Positions 30,924-40,747 of a stretch of DNA of 64,000 bases are shown here, one piece after another. Within the stretch, counting starts at the first letter, position 1; each line of letters opens with the position of its first letter. Location: assembly GCF_000517385.1 (NCBI RefSeq), contig NZ_BAUW01000001.1:62001-126000 (forward strand), written 5' to 3'. Below the pieces are notes generated by a model, which saw only the letters and a program-made list of their open reading frames with translations, was not told the origin of the DNA and did no database searches. The stretch is from Mesobacillus boroniphilus JCM 21738 (GTDB taxonomy: Bacteria > Bacillota > Bacilli > Bacillales > Cytobacillaceae). Made by a program: the position numbers and the translations under genes.

Positions 30924-31373
30924 ATGAGATGGGTGGCAGCAGATGTAGATATGTACCAGAAAGCTGCGGAATATGTAGACACGGCAATCGTGCCATTATT
31001 GCCAGTTTCTTTTGGTGATGACATGAAACAAAATGCTTCGATGGCAGAATTCATAGGAATCCTTACTGCACAGCTGGAAAAGCAGTTTAAGGGACGTATC
31101 TTCTTATTTCCCGATTTTGCGTACATAAAAGGACATGAAGCTAATGTGAAAACCCTGAAAGAATGGGAAAACACTTTATTGGACAAGCAATTCAAGCATG
31201 TGTTTTATGTTACATCTGACAGCAGCTGGAGGCAGCAAGAGAAGGAGTTAACTGGTAACCTGTTGTGGCTGCCGTCATTGTCCTTTGAGCATATGCAGGA
31301 GCAGCAGAAAATGGCCATCGTGGAGGATCAGGTAAATCAGCTATTATCTTTGTTCACTGAGAAATGGCAATAG
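30924..31373 (+). CDS. ypiF: DUF2487 protein YpiF
   Basis: A 149-residue soluble protein of the DUF2487 family (MRWVAADVDMYQKAAEYVDTAIVPLLP, KGRIFLFPDFAYI). Always found just upstream of qcrABC in bacilli, and a link with the bc complex has been suggested from position only. The start ATG 30924 is preceded by GGAG at suitable distance. Confidence 0.82.
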   Translation: MRWVAADVDMYQKAAEYVDTAIVPLLPVSFGDDMKQNASMAEFIGILTAQLEKQFKGRIFLFPDFAYIKGHEANVKTLKEWENTLLDKQFKHVFYVTSDSSWRQQEKELTGNLLWLPSLSFEHMQEQQKMAIVEDQVNQLLSLFTEKWQ

Positions 31374-31429
31374 TATTAATCCGATGTTATTTTTATCACT
31401 GCGAAAAATGTTTTCAACATAGTATTATA

Positions 31430-31458
31430 TTGATTTTGTAATGAGATTGATATATCAT
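31430..31458 (+). promoter_or_regulatory. Probable sigma-A promoter of qcrABC
   Basis: TTGATT (31430-31435), 17 bases, TATCAT (31453-31458), about 76 bases before qcrA. Confidence 0.45.
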
Positions 31459-31534
31459 GGTTATGTCCTAGTTTTGAAATGTGTTTAAATTATGTCCGTT
31501 GGGGACTTAACTTGGGAATAGAGGGGGGAATAGC

Positions 31535-32041
31535 GTGAGTAAGCATCGTGTTTCAAGACGTCAATTCTTAAACTATACTCTAACAGGTGTAGGCGGTTTC
31601 ATGGCTGCAGGGATGCTGATGCCAATGGTTCGATTTGCCGTGGATCCTGTACTTAAGGGTGAAGATGCGGGAGATTTTATCGCGACTCCATTGAAGATCG
31701 CAGATATTGCAAATGAACCGCAAAAAGTAAACTTTAGCTTTACACAAAAAGATGCATGGTATGAATCTGAAGAAACTGGAACTGCTTGGGTATTCAAGAA
31801 CGAAGGCGGGGAGATTGTTGCCCTGTCACCAGTATGTAAACACCTTGGATGTGTTGTAGACTGGAATACGGATAAGAAAAATCCAAACATGTTCTTCTGC
31901 CCTTGCCACTACGGCCTTTATGAAAAGGACGGAATGAACGTCAAAGGCACACCGCCGTTGGCACCATTGGATGTATATCCAACCAAAGAAAAAGACGGGT
32001 TCCTTTATGTAGGAAAAGCCGAACCACGAAAGGGGGCGTAA
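31535..32041 (+). CDS. qcrA: Menaquinol:cytochrome c reductase Rieske subunit
   Basis: The 2Fe-2S subunit of the bc complex. Start GTG 31535 follows GAGGGGGG. A twin-Arg-like SRRQFLNYT precedes the membrane segment (about 12-30) and anchors the protein with its cluster outside. The ligands are visible: C101-K-H103-L-G-C106 and C122-P-C124-H125, with C106 and C124 as the expected disulfide. Length 168. It accepts electrons from menaquinol made through hepS/menH/hepT. Confidence 0.97.
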   Translation: MSKHRVSRRQFLNYTLTGVGGFMAAGMLMPMVRFAVDPVLKGEDAGDFIATPLKIADIANEPQKVNFSFTQKDAWYESEETGTAWVFKNEGGEIVALSPVCKHLGCVVDWNTDKKNPNMFFCPCHYGLYEKDGMNVKGTPPLAPLDVYPTKEKDGFLYVGKAEPRKGA

Positions 32042-32044
32042 TCT

Positions 32045-32719
32045 TTGTTAAACAAAATTTACGATTGGGTAGATGAGCGTTTGGATATTACGCCTTTGTG
32101 GCGCGATATCGCAGACCATGAGGTTCCTGAGCACGTTAACCCGGCGCACCACTTTTCTGCGTTCGTGTATTGCTTTGGCGGTCTGACGTTTTTCATCACT
32201 GTCATTCAGATTCTTTCCGGAATGTTCCTGACAATGTATTATGTGCCGGACATCAAGAATGCATGGGAATCTGTTTATTATCTTCAAAACCAGGTAGCGT
32301 TTGGACAAATTGTCCGCGGAATGCATCACTGGGGTGCGAGCCTTGTCATCGTTATGATGTTCTTACATACGCTTCGCGTGTTCTTCCAGGGCGCTTATAA
32401 GAAACCTCGTGAATTGAACTGGGTTGTCGGAGTTTTAATTTTCTTCGTAATGTTAGCTCTTGGCTTGACAGGATACTTGCTTCCATGGGATATGAAAGCA
32501 TTATTCGCAACAAAGGTTACATTGCAGATTGCCGAAGCTGTCCCATTGATTGGGCCATACATTAAAACATTGCTTTCCGGACATTCAACGATCGTTGGTG
32601 CACAAACCTTGACTCGTTTCTTCGCGATCCACGTATTCTTCTTGCCTGCTGCATTATTAGGCTTAATGGGAGCGCACTTCCTGATGATTCGTAAGCAAGG
32701 TATTTCTGGTCCATTGTAA
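32045..32719 (+). CDS. qcrB: Menaquinol:cytochrome c reductase cytochrome b subunit
   Basis: A four-helix b6-type cytochrome. Start TTG 32045 follows AAGGGGG by 8 bases and gives MLNKIYDWVDERLDITP, nearly the same as B. subtilis. Cys43 is the residue that binds the extra heme c through one thioether in Bacillus and Geobacillus. Heme-ligand histidines are in VRGMHHWGASLV and MFLHTLRVFF. Length 224. Three bases separate it from qcrA. Confidence 0.98.
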   Translation: MLNKIYDWVDERLDITPLWRDIADHEVPEHVNPAHHFSAFVYCFGGLTFFITVIQILSGMFLTMYYVPDIKNAWESVYYLQNQVAFGQIVRGMHHWGASLVIVMMFLHTLRVFFQGAYKKPRELNWVVGVLIFFVMLALGLTGYLLPWDMKALFATKVTLQIAEAVPLIGPYIKTLLSGHSTIVGAQTLTRFFAIHVFFLPAALLGLMGAHFLMIRKQGISGPL

Positions 32720-32786
32720 AATATGAATGAAATAGTTGTGCGAATAGAGATTCGCCAATGATACGAAAAAAGGAGGGGATTGCTCG

Positions 32787-33545
32787 ATGCATCGTGGTAA
32801 AGGTATGAAGTTCGTAGGAGACTCACGTGTCCCTGCAGAACGTAAGCCTAATATTCCGAAAGATTACTCGGAATACCCTGGCAAAACGGAAGCGTTTTGG
32901 CCAAACTTCCTGTTGAAGGAATGGATGGTTGGTGCTGTTTTCCTAATCGGATTCTTGAGCCTGACAATTGCTCATCAGCCTCCGCTTGAGAGGATTGCCG
33001 ATCCTACGGATACAGCATATATCCCGCTGCCAGACTGGTATTTCTTATTCTTATATCAATTGCTTAAATATTCATATGCTTCGGGTCCATATACTGTAAT
33101 CGGAGCATTGGTTATCCCGGGTCTTGCTTTTGGAGCGCTTTTGCTTGCTCCATTTATTGACCGCGGTCCGGAACGCCGTCCATCAAAGCGACCGCTCGCA
33201 ACTGGCTTTATGCTGTTGTCAATCGCTGCTGTTTTCTATCTCACTTGGGAATCTGTTGACCACCATGACTGGGAAGCAGCCAAGAAACAAGGCCAGATTG
33301 TGGATGTCGAAATCGACAAGAACTCTGATGGTTACAAAATTGCACAAGCTCAAACCTGTACTTCCTGCCATGGCGGAGAACTCGCCGGCGGTGCTGCAGC
33401 GCCAAGTTTGTTAGATTCAAAAATGAGCGCCGAAGAAATTGCTGATGTTGCTAAGAATGGTAAAGGAAGCATGCCTGCGGTCTTCAAAGGAACGGACGAG
33501 GAACTTCAGACTCTTGCTGAATTCATCGACGGTCTTAGCGAGTAA
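32787..33545 (+). CDS. qcrC: Menaquinol:cytochrome c reductase cytochrome b/c subunit
   Basis: Subunit IV-like membrane helices (three segments, about 45-65, 85-125 and 135-160) fused to a C-terminal cytochrome c domain with heme site C191-T-S-C194-H195. The Met ligand is probably in KGSMPAVF. Length 252. The fusion is typical of Bacillus bc complexes. The ribosome site is GGAGGGG. Ends the operon with a terminator. Confidence 0.97.
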   Translation: MHRGKGMKFVGDSRVPAERKPNIPKDYSEYPGKTEAFWPNFLLKEWMVGAVFLIGFLSLTIAHQPPLERIADPTDTAYIPLPDWYFLFLYQLLKYSYASGPYTVIGALVIPGLAFGALLLAPFIDRGPERRPSKRPLATGFMLLSIAAVFYLTWESVDHHDWEAAKKQGQIVDVEIDKNSDGYKIAQAQTCTSCHGGELAGGAAAPSLLDSKMSAEEIADVAKNGKGSMPAVFKGTDEELQTLAEFIDGLSE

Positions 33546-33551
33546 TATGTC

Positions 33552-33586
33552 AAAGAACCTGTAAGGAAACTTGCAGGTTCTTTTTT
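33552..33586 (+). terminator. Terminator after qcrABC
   Basis: AAAGAACCTGTAA pairs with TTGCAGGTTCTTT (one G-T pair) followed by TTTTT. Confidence 0.85.
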
Positions 33587-33639
33587 ATAGTTAAGGAAAC
33601 TATAAAATTTTTGAGTTCTGGATAACTTCATGAAGTTTT

Positions 33640-33762
33640 CTTAATCCAGCTCCAGCGCCTGGCCCCTCGAGACGCTTCGGTCCGCCCAATGAAGTCAAAG
33701 AACGACTTCACTGGTCGGCCCTCCAGCGCTTGTCGGGGCTGATCGAGGCGCTTGCGCTTTTT
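33640..33762. repeat. Palindromic 3'-end repeat, standard copy
   Basis: A 123-base element from CTTAATCCAGCTCCAGCGCC to GCGCTTGCGCTTTTT. It is an imperfect palindrome: the centre TGAAGTC-AAAGAAC-GACTTCA is perfect, then GGTCCGCCCA against TGGTCGGCC, then the outer AGCGCCT...GCCCC against GGGGC...AGGCGCT. Further copies are at 49361 and 58258 with insertions, and shorter relatives at 18179 and 20076. It lies between the qcrC terminator and ypjA, in the 395-base gap that otherwise holds only the terminator. Confidence 0.85.
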
Positions 33763-33940
33763 GTTCTGCAAATTGTATTTACTTTGACTTGGGTTCTCTT
33801 CATACATAAGAAAATTGAAGATTGAACAGGTAATGCTTAGAAACATATAGCACATCATGAAAACCTATAAGGAAAACTTGGTTTATTTTCTATAAACTGT
33901 AATAATAGTGATAGAAAACTTGGAAATGGAGATCGTCAAA

Positions 33941-34546
33941 ATGATTAAAAGAATATACCCTTTACTAGGGGATAGATCTGTATTATGGCTTTTATTTTGG
34001 GTAAATGTGTTCGGGACTGCATACGGGTATTATTGGTACAAGTGGCAGCTTGTCGATACGCCGCTGCACTTTCTTTTTTTCGTACCCGATAGCCCGACTG
34101 CAAGCTTGTTCTTTGTCTTCGTTTTAGGGGCATTCCTGATGGGGAAAAACTGCCCGCTTATGGAAGCATTGGCTATTGTAAGCTTGGTCAAGTATGGCCT
34201 TTGGGCGGTGGTCATGAATTTAATGGTATTCTTCGTTTCTGGTCAGCTTGATTGGATTGGGCTTATGCTGATGGCATCCCATTTTGCGATGGCAGTGGAA
34301 GGTGTATTATATGCTCCTTTTTATCGAATAAAACCTTGGCATTTGATTGTAGCTGCAGTTGTACTTCTTCATAATGAAATCATTGATTATGTTTTTAAAA
34401 TGATGCCAAGATACCATACGCTAGATTTGTACATGGACCAGATCGGTTACTTTACGTTTTGGTTAAGTATTTTCTCGATCGCTGTCGGGTATTACTTCGC
34501 GCTGCGCCCAGATCGGTTCTTACTTTCATTAAAAAACTCAAGATAA
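33941..34546 (+). CDS. ypjA: DUF1405 membrane protein YpjA
   Basis: A protein with about six membrane segments (for example VLWLLFWVNVFGTAYGYYW and ASLFFVFVLGAFLMG), DUF1405 family. ATG 33941 is chosen because GGAG lies 8 bases before it; the frame is open to GTG 33908. This gives 201 residues. Its place after the qcr operon and before ypjB matches B. subtilis. Function unknown. Confidence 0.82.
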   Translation: MIKRIYPLLGDRSVLWLLFWVNVFGTAYGYYWYKWQLVDTPLHFLFFVPDSPTASLFFVFVLGAFLMGKNCPLMEALAIVSLVKYGLWAVVMNLMVFFVSGQLDWIGLMLMASHFAMAVEGVLYAPFYRIKPWHLIVAAVVLLHNEIIDYVFKMMPRYHTLDLYMDQIGYFTFWLSIFSIAVGYYFALRPDRFLLSLKNSR

Positions 34547-34615
34547 CACTTGAATTATGGTCTAACCTTGTCCACCCACTCATACATTTTAATAGTATTT
34601 AGAGGGGGGACAGGA

Positions 34616-35413
34616 ATGAGAGCAAAATATTTTATATTCATTTCGGTGCTTTTGCTATTGATTGCACCGTTTGCAGCATACGCAGAACCACAGTCGCCTG
34701 TTGAAGAACTGAATAATATATCAGACCAAGCACTGCAAATGGTGAAACTGCACCGTTATGATGATGCAAACAGATTGTTGAATCATTTTTCAGAAGAATT
34801 CTTACTAGTTACAGGGGATGGACGGCCATTCACTATGGATGAACTGCGAATTATTACTGTGGCACATGATGAAGCAGTTGAGGCGGTAGCAAACGCTGAT
34901 CTGGGACATGCTGAAAGGATGAACAGAGTTACAAAATTCAGGCTTGTAATTGACGCAATTGCATCCACCCACCAGCCGTTATGGACAGAGATGGAAGGGC
35001 CCATCATGACTGTTTTCAATGATATGAAGACTGCTGCATATGAGGGTGACAATGACCAGTTTCATTCGAACCTTAATTCATTCCTGTCATTATACAATGT
35101 GATTTATCCAAGCATGAAGATTGACATCAATCCGGAGAGAATCCAAAAAGTTGATGCTAAAGTCAGCTTTATCGATCAGTACCGCCCAAAGGTATTGCAA
35201 GAAGCTTCAAGCCAGGAAGAACTTGAAGGGTTAGAATCAGATTTACAGAATATCTTTGATGATATGACGGAGGATGAAGCAGATCCTTCATTGTGGTGGG
35301 TAATGATTTCTACAGGAAGCATCATAATCCTTACACTGTCCTATGTGGGCTGGAAAAAATATCGAGGCGACCATGATAAAAAGAAAGACGTCCAAAAAGA
35401 ACATAGGAATTGA
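34616..35413 (+). CDS. ypjB: Sporulation protein YpjB
   Basis: A 265-residue protein with a signal peptide (MRAKYFIFISVLLLLIAPFAAYAE, cleavage likely after AYA), a helical extracytoplasmic part and one C-terminal membrane segment (about 231-250) followed by a basic tail. ATG 34616 lies behind AGAGGGGGGACAGGA. The family is annotated as sporulation-related; mechanism unknown. Confidence 0.83.
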   Translation: MRAKYFIFISVLLLLIAPFAAYAEPQSPVEELNNISDQALQMVKLHRYDDANRLLNHFSEEFLLVTGDGRPFTMDELRIITVAHDEAVEAVANADLGHAERMNRVTKFRLVIDAIASTHQPLWTEMEGPIMTVFNDMKTAAYEGDNDQFHSNLNSFLSLYNVIYPSMKIDINPERIQKVDAKVSFIDQYRPKVLQEASSQEELEGLESDLQNIFDDMTEDEADPSLWWVMISTGSIIILTLSYVGWKKYRGDHDKKKDVQKEHRN

Positions 35414-35474
35414 CAAAGTATTCTACTATTTATAAAATAGTGTTAACATCATGAGATGTAAGGGGAGGTATTAG

Positions 35475-36153
35475 ATGTCTATAATAATCTACTTTGCGCT
35501 TATTATTTTGATCCCGTTATGCTCAATTCAAGGTAAAAGGAGCATACAAGAAATATTCACAGGTGGCTTCTTCATCCCAAATGACGGGTGCAGAGGTGGC
35601 TCGTAAGATTCTCGATGATAACGGTTTATACAATGTTGGAGTCGAAGAAACCAGAGGTTATTTAAGTGACCACTACGACCCGCGTTCAAAGGTTGTACGA
35701 TTATCTTCAGATAACTTTTTTGGCCATTCAGTCGCAGCTGCCGCAATTGCTGCTCACGAAGTAGGCCATGCGATTCAAGATGCTGAGGACTATTCGTTCC
35801 TCAGATTCCGCCATGCTCTTGTTCCAGTAGCAAGCCTAGGTTCAAACTTTTCCTGGATTCTGATCCTCATTGGAATTTTTGCTCAATTAAGCGGACTGCT
35901 TTTACTAGGTATCCTTTTCATGGCCGCAGCTGTTGTTTTCCAACTGGTAACTTTGCCGGTTGAATTCAATGCATCGAACCGTGCAATGGAACAGGTAGTT
36001 TCAGCTGGGATCATCAGGAATGATGAAGAAAGAGAAACGAAGAAAGTATTGAATGCCGCCGCTTTGACATATGTAGCTGCAGCAGCTGTTGCAGTACTTG
36101 AACTTGTTCGTTTAGTAATGATCTACACAGGCATGACTAGCAGTGAAGAATAA
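35475..36153 (+). CDS. Zinc metallopeptidase of the YugP type (frameshifted)
   Basis: A membrane-bound zinc peptidase (neutral zinc metallopeptidase family, like B. subtilis YugP). HEVGH (with AAIAAHEVGHAIQDAE) is the zinc site, and EFNASNRAMEQV carries the likely third ligand. Three or four hydrophobic segments flank it. Start ATG 35475 follows AGGGGAGG. Two bases are missing near 35521 (PLWAQFKVKGAYKKYS must be restored), probably a shortened GGG run. Corrected length is 226. In B. subtilis yugP lies elsewhere; many other bacilli have this gene here. Confidence 0.88.
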
Positions 36154-36181
36154 AAAATCCGGATAATCATCCGGATTTTTT
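36152..36181. terminator. Two-way terminator between the metallopeptidase and ypjC
   Basis: A perfect 13-base stem AAAAAATCCGGAT / ATCCGGATTTTTT with loop AATC. Both strands end in six T, so it serves the two convergent genes. Its right end overlaps the ypjC stop. Confidence 0.92.
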
Positions 36182-37052
36182 ATCTTTCAAGAGGCAGTTT
36201 ATTTTCATCAAGCGTAAATCCTTCACCCAGTACATCGTGGACAACCGTAACAGAAACAAATGCATGGGGATCGACTGAATTAATGACACTTTTCAATCGG
36301 ACGATTTCATTCTTGGCAACTACGCAGTATAAAACATCTCTTTCGGATTTTGTATAAGAGCCTACAGCCTTCAGGCTCGTGACTCCACGGTCCATTTCTT
36401 TCATGATTTTCGCTGCGATATCCTCACTTTTCTCTGAGATGATCATAGCTCCTCTGGCAGCGTAGGAACCTTCCTGCATAAAATCGATCACTCTGGCTCC
36501 TACAAAAACGACCACAAGTGTATACATGGCTTCCCTGTAGTTCAAATATGTAATAAGAGAAAGTGTAATGACACCAAAGTCAAACATGAACATTGTCCTA
36601 CCCATTGTCCAGCCAACATACTTTTGAGCCAGCCTTGCGATAATGTCGACTCCGCCTGTAGTTCCTCCATAACGGAATATGATCCCAAGGCCGATTCCGA
36701 TGAACACTCCCGCAAACAGGGCAGCTAAAAACAAGTCCTCATATAATGGCATCTCGATTTGATATTTTTGAAATATAGCCAGAAAAATGGAGACTCCTAC
36801 TGTACCTATGATTGTATAAATAAATACATTCCGGCCGAGTAGCTTCCAGCCTATGAAAAAAAGCGGCAAGTTCAATAATAGGTTGGTAATGGAAGGAGAC
36901 CACCCGAATACGAAATAAAGCAAAAGTGTAATTCCGGTGAAACCACCTTCTGCGAGGTTATTCTGCATATTGAAATGAACAAGGCCGAATGAGAAAATAG
37001 CCGCACCAAGCAGAATGAAGAAGGTGTTTTTAATTTTTAAGCCGTTAAGCAC
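36180..37052 (-). CDS. ypjC: YitT family membrane protein YpjC
   Basis: A 290-residue membrane protein with DUF161 repeats (five or six membrane segments in residues 10-170, with GGFTGITLLL and RYGGTTGGVDIIAR) and a C-terminal cytosolic DUF2179 domain. Start is GTG at 37052, with AGGAGG 8 bases before it on the minus strand. It is the only minus-strand gene in this stretch, as in B. subtilis. Substrate unknown. Confidence 0.85.
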   Translation of the reverse strand: MLNGLKIKNTFFILLGAAIFSFGLVHFNMQNNLAEGGFTGITLLLYFVFGWSPSITNLLLNLPLFFIGWKLLGRNVFIYTIIGTVGVSIFLAIFQKYQIEMPLYEDLFLAALFAGVFIGIGLGIIFRYGGTTGGVDIIARLAQKYVGWTMGRTMFMFDFGVITLSLITYLNYREAMYTLVVVFVGARVIDFMQEGSYAARGAMIISEKSEDIAAKIMKEMDRGVTSLKAVGSYTKSERDVLYCVVAKNEIVRLKSVINSVDPHAFVSVTVVHDVLGEGFTLDENKLPLER

Positions 37053-37255
37053 GATTTATTCCTCCTATAAGTACACTAAAATTTACCTTACAAAGCGCTT
37101 ATATTATATAAAATATAACCAACAAGGGCAATCTTTTACAGGAGGGGCATAAAGAGTCGCAATATTCTATGTTTCAAGTCCGTATTGTGAGGAGTGTATA
37201 AGTGGGAAAAAAGCTTTATTAATGATTGCCTATGATTAGTTTGAAATAAAAATAT

Positions 37256-37284
37256 TTGTCAAAGTACCTCCATTAAGCTAACAT
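37256..37284 (+). promoter_or_regulatory. Probable sigma-A promoter of the ypjD-dapB-mgsA-bsh-cca-birA cluster
   Basis: TTGTCA (37256-37261), 17 bases, TAACAT (37279-37284), about 40 bases before ypjD. Confidence 0.45.
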
Positions 37285-37324
37285 CGATATAGATAAACAT
37301 ACATAAAAAGGTTGGGTGAGTTTC

Positions 37325-37657
37325 TTGAGTGGAAAGAAAACGATGAAAGAACTCCAGCAGGAAGTGGATTCATATATAAGCCAATTTAAAGAAGGTTACT
37401 TCAGTCCTCTTGCTTTGACTGCACGCATGACCGAGGAGCTCGGGGAGCTGGCTCGTGAGGTAAACCATTATTATGGCGAGAAGCCAAAGAAAAACGATGA
37501 AAAAGAAAAAACAATAGAAGAAGAGCTTGGAGATATGCTATTTGTGATGATTTGTTTTGCCAACTCTTTAAATATAGACCTTGAAGAAGCACATAACATG
37601 GTCATGGAAAAGTTCAATACAAGGGACAAAGACCGCTGGACTAGAAAAGACAGCTGA
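37325..37657 (+). CDS. ypjD: MazG-like nucleotide pyrophosphohydrolase YpjD
   Basis: A single MazG domain of about 110 residues that probably hydrolyses (d)NTPs. The metal-binding pattern is seen in [14 protein letters not shown] (EExxE) and [20 protein letters not shown] 37325 after GGTGAG gives [18 protein letters not shown], in line with the B. subtilis protein; GTG 37316 is possible. It opens the cluster. Confidence 0.87.
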   Translation: MSGKKTMKELQQEVDSYISQFKEGYFSPLALTARMTEELGELAREVNHYYGEKPKKNDEKEKTIEEELGDMLFVMICFANSLNIDLEEAHNMVMEKFNTRDKDRWTRKDS

Positions 37658-37671
37658 AGGAGACTAAATAT

Positions 37672-38472
37672 ATGGAAAAAGTAAAGGTTGTAATTGCAGG
37701 ACCAAGAGGAAGAATGGGTAAAGAGGCTGTCAATTTGGTGCTCGGGACGGATACATATGAACTCGTGGGAGTTGTTGACAGGAAATATGAAGGAATGAAA
37801 GTTGGTGAGCTCGAGGGCTTTCCAGCGAGTGATGCCTTAATTTATACAGATTTCGAGAAATGTCTCCAGGAAGTTGAGCCCAATGTACTTATTGACCTGA
37901 CGACACCCGAAGTAGGCATGTTCCATACTAAGACCGCATTGAAATATAAAGTTCGCCCAGTGGTAGGGACTACAGGGTTCAGTAAAGAAGATCTTAAAGA
38001 ACTTGAACAGCTATGCGCTGAACAGGAAACAGGCTGTATCATCGCTCCAAACTTTGCAGTCGGAGCCGTTTTGATGATGAAATTCTCGCAAATGGCTGCC
38101 AAGTATTTCAATGATGTTGAGATCATTGAACTGCACCACGACCAGAAGCTTGATGCGCCATCGGGTACAGCAGTGAAAACGGCACAAATGATATCTGATG
38201 TGCGTGTACCGAAAACACAAGGACACATTGACGAAAAGGAAACAATTCAAGGTGCGCGCGGTGCGGATTATGAAGGTATGCATATACACTCAGTGAGACT
38301 TCCAGGGCTGATTGCCCACCAGCAAGTATTATTCGGTGCTGACGGACAAACATTAACGATCCGCCATGACTCATACAATCGAAGCTCCTTTATGTCTGGA
38401 GTCAAGCTTGCGGTGGATACAGTCATGAAAATGGATGCTTTTGTTTACGGATTAGAGAATATCATAGAATAG
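37672..38472 (+). CDS. dapB: 4-hydroxy-tetrahydrodipicolinate reductase
   Basis: NAD(P)H reduction step of lysine, cell-wall diaminopimelate and dipicolinate synthesis. It is 266 residues. The nucleotide motif is [15 protein letters not shown], the substrate region [19 protein letters not shown] with catalytic His and Lys. It starts 14 bases after ypjD. Confidence 0.97.
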   Translation: MEKVKVVIAGPRGRMGKEAVNLVLGTDTYELVGVVDRKYEGMKVGELEGFPASDALIYTDFEKCLQEVEPNVLIDLTTPEVGMFHTKTALKYKVRPVVGTTGFSKEDLKELEQLCAEQETGCIIAPNFAVGAVLMMKFSQMAAKYFNDVEIIELHHDQKLDAPSGTAVKTAQMISDVRVPKTQGHIDEKETIQGARGADYEGMHIHSVRLPGLIAHQQVLFGADGQTLTIRHDSYNRSSFMSGVKLAVDTVMKMDAFVYGLENIIE

Positions 38473-38482
38473 GGGAGAAACC

Positions 38483-38914
38483 ATGAACATTGCCTTAATT
38501 GCACATGATAAAAAGAAAGATGACCTAGTGGGTTTCGCTGTCGCTTATAAGGAAATCTTTGAAGAGCATACATTATTTGCAACCGGGACAACAGGATTGA
38601 GGATCATTGAAGCAACGGGTTTGGAAGTGACGAGGTTTCAATCCGGTCCTCTTGGCGGTGACCAGGAAATTGGTGCAAGGATTGCAAATAACCTTATAGA
38701 TGCAGTGCTTTTCTTCAGAGATCCATTGACTGCCCAGCCGCATGAACCAGACGTGACTGCCCTCGTTCGGCTATGTGATGTATATTCTGTTCCGCTGGCG
38801 ACCAATATGGGAACAGCTGAGATTCTCATAAAAGGGATTGAAAGAGGAGACCTTGATTGGCGAAATATAATGAATGAGGAAACTGGTGATAAATATGGAA
38901 GCAATGAAGCTTGA
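38483..38914 (+). CDS. mgsA: Methylglyoxal synthase
   Basis: Converts dihydroxyacetone phosphate to methylglyoxal. It is 143 residues with [25 protein letters not shown] (phosphate site) and [13 protein letters not shown] holding the catalytic Asp. Its neighbour bshB1 makes bacillithiol, the thiol used to detoxify methylglyoxal, so the pairing makes sense. The 3' end overlaps bshB1 by 20 bases. Confidence 0.96.
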   Translation: MNIALIAHDKKKDDLVGFAVAYKEIFEEHTLFATGTTGLRIIEATGLEVTRFQSGPLGGDQEIGARIANNLIDAVLFFRDPLTAQPHEPDVTALVRLCDVYSVPLATNMGTAEILIKGIERGDLDWRNIMNEETGDKYGSNEA

Positions 38915-39611
38915 TATACTGGCATTTGGTGCACATGCTGATGACGTGGAAATCGGGATGGGCGGTACAATCGCAAAATATGCTGCTGAAGGAAAATCAA
39001 TCGGAATTTGTGATTTGACCAAAGCAGAGATGTCATCAAACGGAACAGTAGAGATCAGGAGCCGAGAAGCAAACGAAGCAGCCGGAATTCTTGGAGTGAA
39101 GATGAGGGAAGCGCTTGACTTGCCGGACAGAGGCTTGTTTTTAAAGGAAGAATACATAAGGGAAATTGTTAGAGTGATCAGGCGGAATACTCCGGACATA
39201 ATTTTTGCACCTTATTTTGATGACCGTCATCCTGACCATGGCAGCTGTGCCCGCCTTGTTGAGGAGGCGGTCTTTTCGGCAGCAGTAAGAAAATATGATG
39301 AAGAGAACGGGCTTAAGCCGCACAGACCAAAAGCTTTACATTTTTATATGATCAATGGATTACATAAACCAGATTTTATAGTTGATGTATCGGATTATAT
39401 CCATTTAAAAATCAATGCGCTGAATGCTTACGAAAGCCAATTCATGAAAGGGTCAGGAACTTTCGATACCCCGCTAGTGAATGGCTATATCGAAACAGTC
39501 GAGGCGCGCGAGAAATTACTAGGCAAGGAAGCTGGCGTCGCATATGCCGAAGGCTTTATGTCCAAAAAACCATTGTTAATCCATAAGGATTTGTTAGGGG
39601 AAGGTAAATGA
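38895..39611 (+). CDS. bshB1: Bacillithiol biosynthesis deacetylase BshB1
   Basis: A zinc LmbE-type deacetylase that removes the acetyl group from GlcNAc-malate. The zinc site [12 protein letters not shown] is at about residues 13-24 and [12 protein letters not shown] further on. ATG 38895 follows GGTGAT; ATG 38904 is possible. This gives 238 residues. It overlaps mgsA and, by 4 bases, bshA, so bshB1 and bshA are coupled. Confidence 0.95.
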   Translation: MEAMKLDILAFGAHADDVEIGMGGTIAKYAAEGKSIGICDLTKAEMSSNGTVEIRSREANEAAGILGVKMREALDLPDRGLFLKEEYIREIVRVIRRNTPDIIFAPYFDDRHPDHGSCARLVEEAVFSAAVRKYDEENGLKPHRPKALHFYMINGLHKPDFIVDVSDYIHLKINALNAYESQFMKGSGTFDTPLVNGYIETVEAREKLLGKEAGVAYAEGFMSKKPLLIHKDLLGEGK

Positions 39612-40747
39612 AGAAATTAAAAATTGGCATCACCTGCTATCCGACGGTGGGAGGATCTGGTGTTGTCGCAACAGAACTTGGGAAGCTGCTGGCGGAGAAG
39701 GGTCATGAGATTCACTTCATTTCCTCGAGCCTTCCCTTCCGGCTGAAGAAAATGTACCGAAATATTTATTCTCATGAGGTGGAGGTCAATCAATACTCAG
39801 TATTCCAATATCCACCATATGATATTGCGCTGGCCAGCAAGATTGCAGAGGTCGCAGTCTTGGAAAATTTAGATGTCCTCCACGTCCATTATGCTATTCC
39901 CCATGCTGTCTGTGCCATTTTGGCCCGCCAGATGAGCGGACGTGATCTGAAGATTGTCACTACGCTTCACGGTACCGATATTACCGTACTTGGATATGAT
40001 CCATCTCTAACGGATGCCATTCGCTTCGGTATTGAAAAATCGGATGTTGTGACAGCAGTGTCCAATTCGCTTATCCAGCAAACCTATGATTTGATCAAAC
40101 CAGATCAGGAAATTGGCTGTGTATACAACTTCATAGACACTCGTGTCAATAAACGGACTGATTCCTCAGACCTTAGAAAGGAATATGGAATCCTTCCTGA
40201 AGAGAAAGTGGTCATCCATGTATCCAACTTCCGGTCCGTTAAAAGAGTTCCGGATGTGATCAAAGCATTCGCAGGAATCGCAGAAAAAATGCCGGCTAAG
40301 CTTTTGCTTGTTGGAGATGGACCGGAAATGAAGATTGTTTGCAACCTTGCAAGTGAATTGGGGATTCGCGACAAAGTCCTGCTGCTTGGAAAACAGGAGA
40401 GGGTAGAGGAGCTATATTCACTGAGTAATTTGATGCTTCTTCTCTCAGAAAAGGAAAGCTTCGGGTTGGTAGCTTTAGAAGCTATGGCTTGCGGTGTACC
40501 ATGTATCGGTACCGATGTAGGAGGTATTCCGGAAGTGATTGTGGACGGAGAGACTGGTTACATATGCGAATTAGGAAATATCGAAGAAATAACAGAAAAA
40601 GCTGTTAATATACTCTCAAACCCTGAAATCCACAAGCGCTTTGCTGAGAAATCGGTAGAAAGGGCAGAAAAAAACTTCAGCGCTGAACAAATCGTATCAG
40701 AATACGAAAGTATATACTATAGTATTGTCGGGCAGGATGCACAATGA
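39608..40747 (+). CDS. bshA: Bacillithiol glycosyltransferase BshA
   Basis: Joins GlcNAc from UDP-GlcNAc to L-malate, the first step in bacillithiol synthesis. It is a GT4-family GT-B enzyme of 379 residues: [16 protein letters not shown] at the N-terminus, [21 protein letters not shown], and the donor site [29 protein letters not shown]. It overlaps bshB1 and cca by 4 bases each. Confidence 0.96.
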   Translation: MKKLKIGITCYPTVGGSGVVATELGKLLAEKGHEIHFISSSLPFRLKKMYRNIYSHEVEVNQYSVFQYPPYDIALASKIAEVAVLENLDVLHVHYAIPHAVCAILARQMSGRDLKIVTTLHGTDITVLGYDPSLTDAIRFGIEKSDVVTAVSNSLIQQTYDLIKPDQEIGCVYNFIDTRVNKRTDSSDLRKEYGILPEEKVVIHVSNFRSVKRVPDVIKAFAGIAEKMPAKLLLVGDGPEMKIVCNLASELGIRDKVLLLGKQERVEELYSLSNLMLLLSEKESFGLVALEAMACGVPCIGTDVGGIPEVIVDGETGYICELGNIEEITEKAVNILSNPEIHKRFAEKSVERAEKNFSAEQIVSEYESIYYSIVGQDAQ

